The notes below the pieces were generated by a model. It was not told the origin of the DNA. It worked only from the letters and a program-made list of their open reading frames with translations, and ran no database searches. From positions 620,001 to 684,000 of the forward strand of contig NZ_CABPSA010000002.1 of assembly GCF_902459615.1 (NCBI RefSeq): a DNA stretch of 64,000 bases, written 5' to 3'. This stretch comes from Pandoraea commovens (GTDB lineage Bacteria > Pseudomonadota > Gammaproteobacteria > Burkholderiales > Burkholderiaceae). Shown here piece after piece: positions 8,674 to 16,728 of the stretch (the stretch's first letter is position 1; each line of letters starts with the position of its first letter). A program made the position numbers and the translations under genes.

Positions 8674-9324
8674 TTACTTCAACGCCTCAATCTTGGCCAG
8701 CCAGGCCGCGAAGTGCGGGCAATCGCGTCGAATGGCGTCCATTCCGATGTCACAAGCAATCAGCGGTCCATGGAACGTTTTCTGATATTCGGACATGGCG
8801 GCAAGAATGCGCTTTGACGGTGCCGTTTGAGGGCTATCGTTAATATCTTCCGGTGACGTCGTTTTGCGAATGGCGCGCAACGGATCGAGAGCGCGATCTT
8901 CGTCTGTCCATTGCTCGAACGCCGCGATATCTACGAACAAGAGGGCCTCGAACTCGTGGACTAGCAGGTTAGGTATGAAGTTGGGTCGGCCAATGTCTTT
9001 GGCGAGTTCTGCTTCAAGGAAAGAGGCCTTGTCCCTTCCACTCCTGTTAGCCGGATAGGCGGGAGATGCCTTTCCCGGAAAGTCTTCGGGAAGCCCGTAG
9101 AGATCGAAAAATGTCGTGACATGAGCTTCTCGATGCTGCTTGCACAGTTGCTCGATCTGCCATCGGACCTTTCCATAGCTCACAACCCCGCCTCGGTGGC
9201 CGGGGCTAGTGCGTACGATAATCGGTGTCAGGTAATGGCCCAACGGCGAGTAATGTGGGACCAGCAATTCATTGACGAACGCTTCCTCGGTTTGCCCCTC
9301 CACTAGTAAGTAGACGCGGCTCAT
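8674..9324 (-). CDS. DUF4276 family protein (possible TOPRIM-like nuclease partner)
   Basis: 216 residues; its ATG overlaps the stop of the upstream ATPase (ATGA). DUF4276 features: LLVEGQTEEAFV at 6-17 (invariant-looking Glu9), HVTTFFDLYGLPEDFPG at 68-84 with Asp74, and LVHEFEALLFVD at 121-132. The VEG-x-x-E start followed by an acidic strand end resembles TOPRIM folds of OLD-type nucleases; I infer this, it is not proven here. Base composition is clearly lower in GC than the flanks. Probably the effector of a two-gene defence-like cassette. Confidence 0.85.
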   Translation of the reverse strand: MSRVYLLVEGQTEEAFVNELLVPHYSPLGHYLTPIIVRTSPGHRGGVVSYGKVRWQIEQLCKQHREAHVTTFFDLYGLPEDFPGKASPAYPANRSGRDKASFLEAELAKDIGRPNFIPNLLVHEFEALLFVDIAAFEQWTDEDRALDPLRAIRKTTSPEDINDSPQTAPSKRILAAMSEYQKTFHGPLIACDIGMDAIRRDCPHFAAWLAKIEALK

Positions 9325-10418
9325 CGACCGGGCCTCCCGCCGAGGACATTCTTCTTCCAGAGTTCGCCGAGCGTGTAGTCCTCCAGCCACTCTGCCAATG
9401 CTCCGGTGTCGGGGCGTTTGAATGTTGATGCGCCACCACGTTTGTCGACGACGATCAGGTCTTCTGCGTCGAATTCGTTAACCAACTCTACCGACTGGGT
9501 AGAGGCGATCAACTGATGTTCTTGCGATGCTGACTTCATCAAACCGGCCAGTACGGAGATCGCGAATGGGTGAAGACCGAGTTCGGGCTCGTCGATCAGA
9601 ATGGCGGCAGGCATAAATTCCTTCGGCTGAAGCAGAACGGTCGCAAGACAAATGAATCGCAGCGTGCCGTCTGAGAGAGCACTTGCTGTGAATGGCTCGT
9701 CTTGCCCGCTTTCCGTCCACTCCAGTTGGATCGTGTCCTTGTTGGCGACGGTGGGTCTCAAATGGAAGTCCCCGAAGAATGGCGCCACAAGGCGTGTCGT
9801 TTTCACGATTCGCGAGTAGTGTTCCGCGTGATGATCTTTCAGTCTTAATAAGAAGGCCGCCAGATTCCTTGCGTCGTCCCGGAGATACTCGTTGTCATTG
9901 ATGTTGTGAATCTGTTTGACGAGGGCGCTGCTGCTAGTGTCATGAAAGTGATACAGACGCCAGCTGCGCATGGCGGGGACCACGTACGAGTAGATGCGCG
10001 TAAGACCTTTTTGAGATTCGGCATAAGATTCGAAGTGACCGGACGTGGGGTTCCAGTCTCCGTGCATGTTCCACCAAAACGCCTCTCGATAGAACATCAT
10101 CCGATTGTCTTGCGTTGGACGCAGCCTGAAGCGATAACCGTTATTTCCGAAATACAGTTCGGCTTCCAGTTGCTCGGTCTTCTTGCGCCCAAAGTGCAGC
10201 AACGCATCCGGGCCGCCAGCCAGACCAACGGCGACCTGCAATTGTCGGTCGAGAATTTTATTGATCAGGCGGAAGAAGCCAATGAAGTTGGACTTTCCTG
10301 CCCCGTTGGCACCGATTAGGATGTTGAGACGCCCAAGATCCAGAGAGCACTCCGCGATCGACTTGTAGCCACGAAGAACCAGTCGTGAGATTTGGTCCGA
10401 GTCATTGACTTGTTTCAT
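9321..10418 (-). CDS. AAA_21-type ATPase (SMC/RecF-like)
   Basis: 365 residues. N-terminal LRGYKSIAECSLDLGRLNILIGANGAGKSNF holds Walker A at 36-44; the C-terminal half has the ABC-like signature ALSDGTLRF at 247-255, Walker B AAILIDEPELGLHP at 271-284 and the switch STQSVELVNEF. The long middle insert is typical of OLD/AbiE-like ATPases that work with a separate nuclease. ATG at 10418 is chosen because translation before it has no conserved look; a GTG three codons upstream is an alternative. Sampled GC is 50% (9421-9480) against 72% in the preceding MFS gene (7981-8040). Confidence 0.88.
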   Translation of the reverse strand: MKQVNDSDQISRLVLRGYKSIAECSLDLGRLNILIGANGAGKSNFIGFFRLINKILDRQLQVAVGLAGGPDALLHFGRKKTEQLEAELYFGNNGYRFRLRPTQDNRMMFYREAFWWNMHGDWNPTSGHFESYAESQKGLTRIYSYVVPAMRSWRLYHFHDTSSSALVKQIHNINDNEYLRDDARNLAAFLLRLKDHHAEHYSRIVKTTRLVAPFFGDFHLRPTVANKDTIQLEWTESGQDEPFTASALSDGTLRFICLATVLLQPKEFMPAAILIDEPELGLHPFAISVLAGLMKSASQEHQLIASTQSVELVNEFDAEDLIVVDKRGGASTFKRPDTGALAEWLEDYTLGELWKKNVLGGRPGR

Positions 10419-10455
10419 GTTGTTCACCCATAGCGTTCTAGCGGGTATGCGCTCA

Positions 10456-10529
10456 ACGCGGTGCAATACGCGGTGAACGACGACTATTTGTGAGGATTGT
10501 ATCAGTCGGTTTCCATTGATTTCGCGGTG
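10456..10529 (-). promoter_or_regulatory. Promoter region of the ATPase-DUF4276 cassette
   Basis: Read on the minus strand, TACAAT (10496-10501) is a good -10 box about 80 bases before the ATPase start. CGCGGTG occurs three times around it: 10457-10463, 10469-10475 and 10523-10529, two copies 12 bp apart downstream of the expected transcription start and one upstream. This could be an operator for autoregulation or an external repressor. Confidence 0.4.
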
Positions 10530-10622
10530 TACGCGCGCTAGCATCTTGCCTTGCTGAGACCCCCGTCGCGTTCGCGACGATGGTCATGTTCACGTATCTC
10601 CTCGCAAAAATCCGCTATCTCC

Positions 10623-11402
10623 GTGTCTTCTTCTCACGTTCTGAGCCGGCGACGCCGGGCGCACCTCGCCCGTAGCGAGCACGGCACGCGCGGTCCGGTC
10701 TGGCTGTTCGATCTGGACAACACGCTGCATCGCGCGTCTCACGCGATCTTTCCGCGCATCAACCGCGCGATGACCGCCTATATCGTCGAGAAGCTGGGGC
10801 TGCCGCACGACGAAGCGAACCTCCTGCGCTCGACGTACACCGAGCGCTACGGCGCGGTACTGCTCGGGCTGATCCGACATCACGCCATCGACCCGCACGA
10901 GTTTCTCGCGCAAGTCCATGAACTACCGCCGCTGGCCGAGGTGCTGCGCGCCGAGCGCGGCATCGCTCGTCTGATGGCCGGTCTGCCGGGGCGCAAGATT
11001 CTGCTGACCAATGCACCGGCGCACTACGCCATGCCGATCGTCGAGGCGTTGGGAATCGGCCGTCATTTCGAGCGGTTCGTGAGCATCGAGGACATGGCGG
11101 ACCGACGTGGCTGGCGCGCCAAACCCGACCCGACGATGTTGCGCCGTCTGCTTGTGCGCGAGGGACTGACACCCTCGAACACCTGGCTTGTCGAGGACAC
11201 GCGCTCGCACCTGAAGCACCTGCGGCATTTCGGCATCAAGACGGTTTGGATCACGGGACATCTGCCGGTGAGAAACAGTCTTGGCAAGGTTATGGCGCGA
11301 AGTGGCCGCCCACACTTCGTAGATATCAAAGTACAATCTCTGCGCGAGTTAAGGGCGTACCTGGCGACCGGGGCAGGTGCCAGGCATGTGAGGGGCAAGT
11401 GA
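10623..11402 (+). CDS. HAD-family pyrimidine 5'-nucleotidase-like phosphatase
   Basis: About 259 residues if GTG at 10623 is used; upstream in-frame starts add an arginine-rich stretch with no family character, so the start is uncertain. HAD subfamily IA: motif I FDLDNTLH with two Asp, motif II LLTNAP, Lys in AKPDPTML, motif IV VEDTRSHL. It resembles the SDT1/PHM8 pyrimidine nucleotidase group that sits next to slmA in Burkholderia. It likely removes phosphate from UMP/CMP or a related metabolite. A basic C-terminal tail follows the domain. Confidence 0.85.
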   Translation: MSSSHVLSRRRRAHLARSEHGTRGPVWLFDLDNTLHRASHAIFPRINRAMTAYIVEKLGLPHDEANLLRSTYTERYGAVLLGLIRHHAIDPHEFLAQVHELPPLAEVLRAERGIARLMAGLPGRKILLTNAPAHYAMPIVEALGIGRHFERFVSIEDMADRRGWRAKPDPTMLRRLLVREGLTPSNTWLVEDTRSHLKHLRHFGIKTVWITGHLPVRNSLGKVMARSGRPHFVDIKVQSLRELRAYLATGAGARHVRGK

Positions 11403-11488
11403 CGGGCCGGTAAGGGCTCCGTCAGGTTCCCGCGCCCAGTCCCTGACCGCGCGACGATTACATAATCCCAACTGATAACGACCAGACG

Positions 11489-12151
11489 ATGCAGCAGGAA
11501 AACTCTTCGAACGGCGCCGGTTTCGGCACCGCCGACGCGCTGGAGGCCATGCCCGCGCCCGCGCCGGTGAAGACCACCCGTCCCAAACCGGGCGAGCGCC
11601 GTGTGCAGGTGTTGCAGACCCTCGCGGCCATGCTTGAGACGCCCAAGGGCGAGAAGATCACCACGGCCGCCCTCGCGGCGCGTCTCGATGTCTCCGAAGC
11701 GGCGCTCTATCGCCACTTCGCGAGCAAGGCCCAGATGTTCGAAGGCCTGATCGAATTCATCGAGCAGACCATCTTCGGCCTGATCAACCAGATTTCCGCA
11801 CAGGATCAGGACGGCGTGACGCAAGCGCGCGCCATCGTGCTGATGCTGCTCGGTTTCGCCGAGAAGAACCCCGGCATGACGCGCGTGCTGACCGGCGAAG
11901 CGCTGGTCGGCGAACACGAGCGTCTGCAAGAGCGCATGAACCAGTTGCTCGACCGCATCGAAGCGTCGCTGCGTCAGGTGCTGCGTCTGGCCGCGGCGCA
12001 AGGCACGCTGCCCGAGACGTTCGACGCGAACTCGCGCGCCAACCTGCTCGTCTCGTACGTGCTGGGTCGCTGGCACCGTTTCGCCAAGAGCGGCTTCAAG
12101 CGCTCACCGACCGAAGGCGCCGAGCCGCAAGTGGCTGCATTGCTGCGCTAA
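11489..12151 (+). CDS. slmA: Nucleoid occlusion factor SlmA (TetR family)
   Basis: 220 residues. The N-terminal TetR helix-turn-helix KITTAALAARLDVSEAALYRHFASKAQMFEGLIEFIE is the SlmA form, followed by TIFGLINQI and NPGMTRVLTGEALVGEHERLQER, conserved in SlmA of beta- and gammaproteobacteria. SlmA binds specific chromosomal sites and blocks FtsZ assembly over the nucleoid. The Burkholderia form has an acidic/proline-rich N-terminal extension, also seen here (about 35 residues). Single gene, 86 bases after the HAD gene, possibly cotranscribed. Confidence 0.93.
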   Translation: MQQENSSNGAGFGTADALEAMPAPAPVKTTRPKPGERRVQVLQTLAAMLETPKGEKITTAALAARLDVSEAALYRHFASKAQMFEGLIEFIEQTIFGLINQISAQDQDGVTQARAIVLMLLGFAEKNPGMTRVLTGEALVGEHERLQERMNQLLDRIEASLRQVLRLAAAQGTLPETFDANSRANLLVSYVLGRWHRFAKSGFKRSPTEGAEPQVAALLR

Positions 12152-12256
12152 TACCGGCAGCAGCAGCTCGTCTGCGCCGAGTGCGCAGATTACGTTATAC
12201 TTTTGCAACGCGTGGCAGGGCTGACGACACATCGTCCGGCCTTGTTGCGATGACTG

Positions 12257-12362
12257 GCGCGCCGATTTGGTGACTCGCTTGCGGGCGCGCGAATGACTCG
12301 GACGGAGGATCTCCAGGATCTTCGGTTTGAGACATTCAATAAAAATGCGGCTAAAGAGGTCG
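12257..12362 (+). ncRNA. SAM-II riboswitch with an extended arm, leader of metX
   Basis: Stem P1 is GCGCGC at 12257-12262 with 12285-12290. Its loop begins GATTTGG (12264-12270) and ends CTTGCGG (12278-12284), and the 3' part reads AATAAAA then GGCTAAAGAGG (12349-12359); these are the conserved blocks of the SAM-II (metA) motif. The loop segment TGACTC can pair with GAGGTC at 12356-12361 as the pseudoknot. Between P1 and the 3' block sits an extra arm, GAATG (12291) with CATTC (12333), CTC with GAG, and an inner 6-bp stem. It should turn metX down when SAM is plentiful. A TATACT -10 box lies at 12196-12201. The rest of this 324-base gap holds no gene. Confidence 0.82.
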
Positions 12363-12475
12363 TTCGCGCACCCCGCCGTTTTTCCGTCGACCCCTTTTCC
12401 CGCACAGTTCAGGACATCGTCCGTCGATTCGTATTGACGATGACGCTGACCCCGGCATGTTTCGGACAGGGATTT

Positions 12476-13672
12476 ATGGAATCTTCAATCGGAATCGTCA
12501 CGCCGCAGCGGATGCATTTCGCTGAGCCGCTGGCACTGCAAAACGGCAGCACCCTCGCAGGCTACGACCTGATGGTCGAGACCTATGGCGAGCTCAATGC
12601 CGATCGCAGCAACGCCGTGCTGGTGTGTCACGCGCTCAACGCGTCGCATCACGTAGCGGGCATCGCTGCCGACAACCCCAAGGACATCGGCTGGTGGGAC
12701 AACATGGTCGGTCCGGGCAAGCCGCTCGACACCAACCGCTTCTTCGTCATCGGCGTGAACAATCTCGGTTCGTGCTTCGGCTCGACCGGGCCGATGAGCC
12801 TCGACGAAACCACCGGCACGCCGTACGGCGCGCGCTTCCCTGTCGTGACGGTCGAAGACTGGGTCAATGCGCAGGCCCGCGTGGCCGACGCCTTCGGTAT
12901 CCGCAAGTTCGCCGCCGTGATGGGCGGCAGTCTGGGCGGCATGCAGGCGCTGGCGTGGAGCATCATGTATCCCGACCGGGTGGGGCACTGTCTGGTCATT
13001 GCGTCCACGCCCAAGCTCTCGGCGCAGAACATCGCCTTCAACGAGGTTGCACGCTCGGCAATTCTTTCCGATCCCGATTTCCACGGCGGCGACTATTACG
13101 CGCACGGTGTGGTGCCGCGTCGAGGCTTGCGCGTGGCGCGCATGATCGGGCACATCACCTATTTGTCCGACGAGGACATGGCGACCAAGTTCGGCCGTGC
13201 GCTGCGACGTGCCGAAGCGCTGGTCGACGAGGTGAAGGACGGCAGCGGTAACGGTAATGGCAACGGCAAAGACGACGGTTATCGCTTCAGCTTCGACGTG
13301 GAGTTCGAAGTTGAGTCGTACCTGCGCTATCAGGGCGACAAGTTCGCCGAGTACTTCGACGCCAACACCTACCTGCTGATCACGCGCGCGCTCGATTACT
13401 TCGACCCGGCGCGCACGGTCGGTGGCGATCTGGCGAAGGCGCTATCGCACACGTCCGCGAAATATCTGATCGTGTCGTTCGCGACCGACTGGCGTTTCGC
13501 CCCGGCGCGTTCGCGCGAGATCGTCAAGGCGCTGCTCGACACGCGCCGCACCGTGAGCTACGCCGAGATCGACGCTCCGCACGGTCACGACGCCTTCCTG
13601 CTCACCGATGCGCGCTATCACAATCTGGTGCGCGCTTACTACGAACGTATCGCTCAGGAGGTCGGCGTATGA
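12476..13672 (+). CDS. metX: Homoserine O-acyltransferase (MetX; succinyl-type in this group)
   Basis: 398 residues from the ATG with AGGG just upstream, matching the family start [14 protein letters not shown]; the frame is open further upstream but that part is leader. Alpha/beta hydrolase fold: [12 protein letters not shown], nucleophile [13 protein letters not shown], late Asp in [16 protein letters not shown] and His in [11 protein letters not shown]. In Burkholderiaceae MetX is known as a succinyltransferase (MetXS), the first step of methionine synthesis. Residues 256-265 are an odd Gly-Asn-Gly repeat that makes it longer than the usual ~380. Coupled to metW by ATGA. Confidence 0.93.
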   Translation: MESSIGIVTPQRMHFAEPLALQNGSTLAGYDLMVETYGELNADRSNAVLVCHALNASHHVAGIAADNPKDIGWWDNMVGPGKPLDTNRFFVIGVNNLGSCFGSTGPMSLDETTGTPYGARFPVVTVEDWVNAQARVADAFGIRKFAAVMGGSLGGMQALAWSIMYPDRVGHCLVIASTPKLSAQNIAFNEVARSAILSDPDFHGGDYYAHGVVPRRGLRVARMIGHITYLSDEDMATKFGRALRRAEALVDEVKDGSGNGNGNGKDDGYRFSFDVEFEVESYLRYQGDKFAEYFDANTYLLITRALDYFDPARTVGGDLAKALSHTSAKYLIVSFATDWRFAPARSREIVKALLDTRRTVSYAEIDAPHGHDAFLLTDARYHNLVRAYYERIAQEVGV

Positions 13673-14331
13673 GCCAGTCCACCGCCCCGATCGACAGTGC
13701 GCAGGCCGCGCAACTGGCGGCGTCGCGTCATCGCATTTCGGCCTCGCTCGCGGATCGCCCCGACTTTCGTGTCATCGCGCGATGGATCGAGCCGTCCTCG
13801 CAAGTGCTGGACCTCGGTTGTAGCGACGGGTCTTTGCTGCGTCTGCTGACCGACGAACTCGACGTGAGCGGCTACGGTATCGAGATCGACGACGCGGGCG
13901 TGCTGGCGTCCGCGCAGCGCGGCATCAACGTCATTCAGCAGAACATGGAAGACGGCCTGAAGCTGTTCGAAGATCAGAGCTTCGATACCGTCATCCTGTC
14001 GCAGACGTTGCAGACCATTCACCGCACGGCGGACATTCTGCGCGAGACGGTGCGCGTGGGACGCGAAGCGATCGTGTCGTTCCCGAACTTCGGCTACTGG
14101 CCGCATCGGCTGTCGGTGTTGCAAGGACGCATGCCGGTGTCGAAGAGCCTGCCGTTCCAGTGGCACAACACGCCGAACGTGCGGGTGCTGACGATCAAGG
14201 ACTTCGAAGCGCTGGCGCCGGACGTCGGTGTGAAGATTCTGGATCGTGCGGTCCTGCACAATGGGCGACTGGTCTCGGTGGGGGCGAACTGGCGTGGTAG
14301 TCTTGCGGTCTATCGCGTCAAGCGTTCCTGA
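13669..14331 (+). CDS. metW: Methionine biosynthesis protein MetW
   Basis: 220 residues, class I SAM-dependent methyltransferase fold: [27 protein letters not shown] is motif I, then GYGIEID, and [22 protein letters not shown]. The start overlaps the metX stop (ATGA). MetW is nearly always next to metX and is needed for full homoserine acyltransferase activity, apparently by binding MetX; no methyl acceptor is known. C-terminal [19 protein letters not shown] is family-typical. Both genes should be under the SAM-II riboswitch. Confidence 0.94.
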   Translation: MSQSTAPIDSAQAAQLAASRHRISASLADRPDFRVIARWIEPSSQVLDLGCSDGSLLRLLTDELDVSGYGIEIDDAGVLASAQRGINVIQQNMEDGLKLFEDQSFDTVILSQTLQTIHRTADILRETVRVGREAIVSFPNFGYWPHRLSVLQGRMPVSKSLPFQWHNTPNVRVLTIKDFEALAPDVGVKILDRAVLHNGRLVSVGANWRGSLAVYRVKRS

Positions 14332-14438
14332 ACCGACGGCAGCTTGCGGGGCAGCGTAGCGCCGGACCCCGCGTAGCCATAGACGTCGGGGGGCCGGGCG
14401 CCGTGCATCGCAGGCGGCTGGCCCCAATTGTCCTTTCC

Positions 14439-15734
14439 ATGACCGATTCGCTGCGGCCCGACGACGGGCGCGTCTTCCACCCCACGCGGATGCTCATCTG
14501 CGTGATTCTCGGTTTTACCTCCGGCTTGCCGCTCTTCATCCTGCTCAATCTGGTGCAGGCATGGTTGCGCAGCGAGCACGTGGATCTCAAATCGATCGGC
14601 CTGTTCGCGCTGATCCAGTTTCCTTACACGTGGAAGTTTCTGTGGGCACCGCTCATGGACCGCTTCGCGCCCAATTTTCTGGGATGGAAGCCGGGGCGGC
14701 GTCGCGGGTGGATGTTCGTCACGCAATTGCTGGTGGCGGGCGCGGTCGCGATCATGGGCACCTATTCGCCGCAGCGCGATCTGATGACGATTGCTGCACT
14801 GGCGGCGGCGCTGGCGTTCTTCAGCGCGAGTCTGGACATTTGTCTGGATGCCTACCGACGCGAGTTGCTGTCCGATCGCGAGCAGGGGCTGGGCACGGCG
14901 ATGCACGTGAACGCGTACAAGGTGGCGGGGCTGGTGCCGGGGTCGCTAGCGCTGATCATGGCCGACCATCTGCCGTGGTCGCAGGTGTTCTTCGCGACGG
15001 CGGCGTTCATGCTGCCGGGCATCGTGATGACGCTGGTGGTGAAGGAGCCGGAGATTCGCGGCACGCCGCCGAAGACGTTGCGCGAGGCGGTCGTGGAGCC
15101 GTTCCACGAGTTCGTGACGCGCGGCGGCTGGTCGCAGGCGTTGCTCGTGCTGGCGTTCATCTTTCTGTACAAGCTGGGCGACTCGATGGCGACGTCGCTG
15201 GCCACGTCGTTCTATCTGGATCTGGGCTTTACGAAGACGCAGATCGGCGTGGTGGCGAAGGCGACGAGTCTGTGGGCGAGCGTGGCGGGCGGCATCATCG
15301 GCGGGATCTGGCTGATCAAGCTGGGCATCAACCGTGGGTTGTGGGTGTTCGGGGTGTTGCAACTGGTGTCGGTGCTGGGCTTCGCGTGGCTGGCCGAGGC
15401 CGGTGCGGTGGTGGCGGGACTGGGCGCGGTGATCGCGTTCGAGGCGTTCACGGCGGGGCTGGGAACGGCGGCGTTCACGGCCTACATTGCGCGCACGACG
15501 GACCCGCGTTACACGGCGACGCAGTTCGCGCTATTCACGAGTCTGGCGTCGGTGCCGCGCACGTTCGCGAACGCGGGGACGGGCTACATCGTGGACGGCG
15601 TCGGCTGGTTGACGTTCTTCCTCATCTGCACGGTATTGGCCGTTCCGGGCATGCTCCTTCTGCCCAAAGTCGCGCCGTGGGGCGCCGACGACGACGGCGG
15701 CGATGGCGTGCCTGCTGCGGGTGGGGCGCGGTAA
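14439..15734 (+). CDS. ampG: Muropeptide MFS transporter, AmpG family
   Basis: 431 residues with about 12 membrane segments. AmpG hallmarks are LGFTSGLPLFILLNLVQAWL in TM1, IGLFALIQFPYTWKFLWAPLMDRF, and SASLDICLDAYRRELL. AmpG imports anhydro-muropeptides from the periplasm for cell-wall recycling, which can also set beta-lactamase induction. The ATG at 14439 is preferred; an in-frame GTG at 14403 would add 12 non-hydrophobic residues. It lies 107 bases behind metW, an order I know from Burkholderia, and ends at a strong terminator. Confidence 0.9.
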   Translation: MTDSLRPDDGRVFHPTRMLICVILGFTSGLPLFILLNLVQAWLRSEHVDLKSIGLFALIQFPYTWKFLWAPLMDRFAPNFLGWKPGRRRGWMFVTQLLVAGAVAIMGTYSPQRDLMTIAALAAALAFFSASLDICLDAYRRELLSDREQGLGTAMHVNAYKVAGLVPGSLALIMADHLPWSQVFFATAAFMLPGIVMTLVVKEPEIRGTPPKTLREAVVEPFHEFVTRGGWSQALLVLAFIFLYKLGDSMATSLATSFYLDLGFTKTQIGVVAKATSLWASVAGGIIGGIWLIKLGINRGLWVFGVLQLVSVLGFAWLAEAGAVVAGLGAVIAFEAFTAGLGTAAFTAYIARTTDPRYTATQFALFTSLASVPRTFANAGTGYIVDGVGWLTFFLICTVLAVPGMLLLPKVAPWGADDDGGDGVPAAGGAR

Positions 15735-15761
15735 AACCCCGTTCGGCGTCGACAAAACAAA

Positions 15762-15791
15762 AAGGCCAATCCCTCATCAAGGATTGGCCTT
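15762..15791. terminator. Bidirectional intrinsic terminator, ampG/xthA
   Basis: AAGGCCAATCC (15762-15772) and GGATTGGCCTT (15781-15791) form a perfect 11-bp stem with an 8-nt loop. A-rich sequence on the left and T's on the right let it work for both convergent genes. Confidence 0.85.
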
Positions 15792-15821
15792 CGCTTTTCC
15801 GGCTTCTACGACGTGCCGTGC

Positions 15822-16595
15822 TTACAGCGCGTGGTCGTAATCGACGATCAGCGGAGCGTGGTCGCTGAACTTGATGTCGCGGAACACCGAGGTCGTCTTC
15901 GCCTTGCCTGCGATGCCCGGCGTGGCGATCTGGTAGTCGATGCGCCAACCGACGTTCTTCGCATACGCCTGTCCGCGATTGCTCCACCACGTGTACTGCT
16001 CCGCACGCTGATCCAGCGTGCGGAAAACGTCCACGTAGCCGTGGTCGTCGAACAACTGCGAGAGCCACGCGCGCTCTTCCGGCAGGAAGCCCGAGTTCTT
16101 CAGGTTGCCCTTCCAGTTCTTGATGTCGATTTCCTTGTGCGCGATGTTCACATCGCCGCACAGCACGACTTCGCGTCCCTCGGCCTTGAGCGCCAGCAAG
16201 TGCGGCATGAAGTCGGCCATGAAGCGGAACTTGGCTGCCTGACGCTCTTCGCCGCTCGACCCCGACGGAATGTATACCGAGATCACCGACAGATTGCCGT
16301 AACGCACTTCGACATAACGCCCCTCGGCGTCGAACTCGCTGTTGTTCCAGCCGATCACGATGTCGTCGGGCTCGCGTCGCACGTACACGCCGGCGCCGCT
16401 GTAACCCTTCTTCTCCGCATAGTGGAAGTAGCCCTGATAGTCGTGCGGCTTGAGGAAGTCCGGCGTCATGTCCGGCAATTGGGCCTTGATTTCCTGAACG
16501 CAGAGGATGTCGGCGTCCTGATTGCCGAACCACTCGAAAAAGCCCTTCTTGGAGGCGGATCGCACGCCGTTCAAATTCGCGGTAATGATGCGCAT
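15822..16595 (-). CDS. xthA: Exodeoxyribonuclease III / AP endonuclease
   Basis: 257 residues starting MRIITANLNGVRSA, the family start; upstream in-frame sequence is unconserved. EEP fold: catalytic Glu in VQEIKAQ, YSGAGVYVR, LCGDVNIAHKEIDIKN (Asp/Asn), WWSNRGQAYAKNVGWRIDYQI and final SDHAPLIVDY with the Asp-His pair. It incises abasic sites and degrades 3' ends in base-excision repair. Convergent with ampG at a shared terminator; the LysR gene upstream on the same strand is 133 bases away. Confidence 0.94.
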   Translation of the reverse strand: MRIITANLNGVRSASKKGFFEWFGNQDADILCVQEIKAQLPDMTPDFLKPHDYQGYFHYAEKKGYSGAGVYVRREPDDIVIGWNNSEFDAEGRYVEVRYGNLSVISVYIPSGSSGEERQAAKFRFMADFMPHLLALKAEGREVVLCGDVNIAHKEIDIKNWKGNLKNSGFLPEERAWLSQLFDDHGYVDVFRTLDQRAEQYTWWSNRGQAYAKNVGWRIDYQIATPGIAGKAKTTSVFRDIKFSDHAPLIVDYDHAL

Positions 16596-16728
16596 GAGTC
16601 TCGATGTGTCGCGCCGCTCTCGCGCCCGTGGAACGCGATGCAACGGCAAAAGGGGGAAATTTATCAGCGGCAAGGATACCGCAATCGCCGATTCCCGTCG
16701 GATGACAGCCACGTCCGCTATCCGCGAA

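Noticed and set aside
12293-12475. N-terminal extension of MetX by 61 codons
   Set aside because: The added residues start inside the SAM-II aptamer and match nothing in MetX; the ATG at 12476 gives the family N-terminus and has a ribosome site.
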